A stretch of 23,965 nt of DNA from a virus, in IMG/VR virus record IMGVR_UViG_3300006749_000128, positions 1 through 23,965 of that record; one strand, 5' to 3'. Positions 23,185 to 23,965 of the stretch are shown here, piece by piece (the stretch's first letter is position 1; the number at the start of each line of letters is the position of its first letter). The translations under genes were made by a program, and so were the position numbers. A model generated the notes under the pieces. It saw only the letters and a list, made by a program, of their open reading frames with translations. It searched no databases and was not told the origin of the DNA.

Positions 23185-23203
23185 TCAGAAAAAAGGAGGT
23201 TTC

Positions 23204-23710
23204 TTAGTCCACGACGTACAACACGGTGAACGCGATGTCGCCAGCAGCTGGTGTGGCTGCAACGGTATCAATGGTCAAGCAGAGGTCGATGAAAGACCGT
23301 GGGTCTTCCGTCAAGTCAGCTTGTTCCCACACACGCTTGCCGAAGTCGGCATCCAGGTCAACAGGGGGCAAAAGCTCCGAGTTGCTGGCCGGGCCTTGAA
23401 GTTCGGTGCCTTGGTTTACAAAGACATCGTTGTCAAGAGCGTTGCCGTCTTGGTCGTACAAGCCCAAGTGATAATCAAGGGCTGGCGAGCCACTGCCGTC
23501 AAGGTCAGAGTTTGACATCTGGATAGAGATCAAACGTGCGTTGGATGGAAGTGGGCAGATTTTGAGAATGTCTGCCGCTTCGAGATCAGTCGTTGCCAAG
23601 TCGTCGAAGAGACACATGGCAACACGGACTCGACCACCAAGTACGTCTGCGCTAGGTGCGCTGACCTGGTTGTCAAGTGCATTAAAAAGGGTCGATGCTT
23701 TAGTAGTCAT
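23204..23710 (-). CDS. Small head / decoration protein downstream of the capsid gene
   Basis: The 168-residue protein lies 20 bases after the major capsid stop, with AGGT at 23718-23721 as a ribosome site 7 bases before ATG 23710. It is acidic and strand-rich. The order of segments, DILKICPLPSNARLISIQM, a Gly/Asp-rich turn leading into YHLGLYDQDGNALD, and a final IAFTVLYVVD strand, is a pattern I associate with small virion proteins encoded right after podovirus capsid genes. The + strand protein at 722-1225 shares the same order of strands. A role decorating or stabilising the capsid shell is inferred from position. No membrane segment or enzyme motif is present. Confidence 0.78.
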   Translation of the reverse strand: MTTKASTLFNALDNQVSAPSADVLGGRVRVAMCLFDDLATTDLEAADILKICPLPSNARLISIQMSNSDLDGSGSPALDYHLGLYDQDGNALDNDVFVNQGTELQGPASNSELLPPVDLDADFGKRVWEQADLTEDPRSFIDLCLTIDTVAATPAAGDIAFTVLYVVD

Positions 23711-23730
23711 AGTGATTACCTGCTTTCAGA

Positions 23731-23965
23731 TTAGACCGTTGCGCCTTGGGCGAGCTGGTCATTTTCGTCGTAAGTGATCTTGACAACCTTCTCTTCTTCG
23801 AGACGGGTAGCACCAAGAGTCATGCAATAATAAACGTAGGTCGAGAATGCCTTGTCAGCACGCTCTTCGATGCGAGCCATCACATCCTGGCCGATGCCAA
23901 GCTCGATGGCCGAACGGGTAAACGCAAAGGCGTCACGGTCGGTGCCTGAGACAGGCAGTCGGTTG
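23731..23965 (-). CDS. Major capsid protein, C-terminal part (5' partial)
   Basis: The frame is open to the right window edge and ends at TAA 23731-23733; 77 residues are visible. They read DRDAFAFTRSAIELGIGQDV, ARIEERADKAFSTYVYYCMT and LGATRLEEEKVVKITYDE, the usual C-terminal style of HK97-fold capsid proteins in podovirus-like phages, where the last strand closes with a GATRxEEEKVV stretch. The gene is followed by the head protein and then tail genes, the expected order. The N-terminus, and any scaffold upstream, are outside the window. Confidence 0.85.
   Translation of the reverse strand, partial: NRLPVSGTDRDAFAFTRSAIELGIGQDVMARIEERADKAFSTYVYYCMTLGATRLEEEKVVKITYDENDQLAQGATV

Noticed and set aside
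23189-23200. AAAAAAGGAGGT on the + strand, a perfect Shine-Dalgarno sequence
   Set aside because: No start codon lies at useful distance downstream on that strand and no + strand gene follows; on the minus strand it reads CCTCC then a T-run with no hairpin directly before it, so it is not a terminator either.
1-23965. tRNA genes, CRISPR arrays, insertion sequences, attachment sites
   Set aside because: No cloverleaf, spaced repeats, transposase or integrase signatures were seen, and nearly all bases are coding.

Overview
The window is a piece of a tailed double-stranded DNA phage genome (or prophage) with a short-tailed, T7-like virion plan. Almost everything is structural. No replication genes, integrase, tRNA, insertion sequence or CRISPR array is visible. 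Base composition looks balanced by eye. The host cannot be named. One gene at the left end carries a dockerin-like module of the type common in marine and planctomycete-like bacteria, which hints at an aquatic host but does not prove it.

Right to left on the minus strand (about 23965 to 1222) runs one tightly packed late operon. It starts with the C-terminal end of the major capsid protein, cut by the window edge, followed by a small beta-rich head or decoration protein. Then come a gp11-like tail tubular protein A and a gp12-like tail nozzle. Three internal virion (ejection) proteins of gp14, gp15 and gp16 type follow; the last has 2322 residues. Next are a tail fibre with a T7-like N-terminus, the large terminase, an 83-residue protein of unknown role, the portal (head-tail connector), a Bbp19-like protein and a beta-rich 178-residue protein. 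After these come two or three small membrane proteins that could belong to a lysis cassette, a calcineurin-like metallophosphoesterase, and a small conserved-looking phage protein. Most neighbours overlap by ATGA, GTGA or TAATG, so translation is probably coupled. The only sizeable gap in the operon is 52 bases after the head protein. It holds a 13-bp hairpin with a GAAA loop, at about the place where T7 has its late terminator.

At the left end (1 to 1225) two genes point the other way and converge on the operon, overlapping it by 3 bases. The first, truncated by the window start, is rich in Cys and Trp and ends in a dockerin-like EF-hand module. The second resembles the head protein encoded near 23.2-23.7 kb. 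They are coupled by an ATGA overlap, and this two-gene cassette is the least explained part of the window.

The parts needed for packaging (TerL, portal), the shell (capsid, head protein), the short tail (tubular A, nozzle, fibre) and genome ejection (three internal proteins) are present. A small terminase, scaffold, endolysin and RNA polymerase are not seen and may lie outside. The portal gene sits after the terminase rather than before the capsid, so the order differs from T7.
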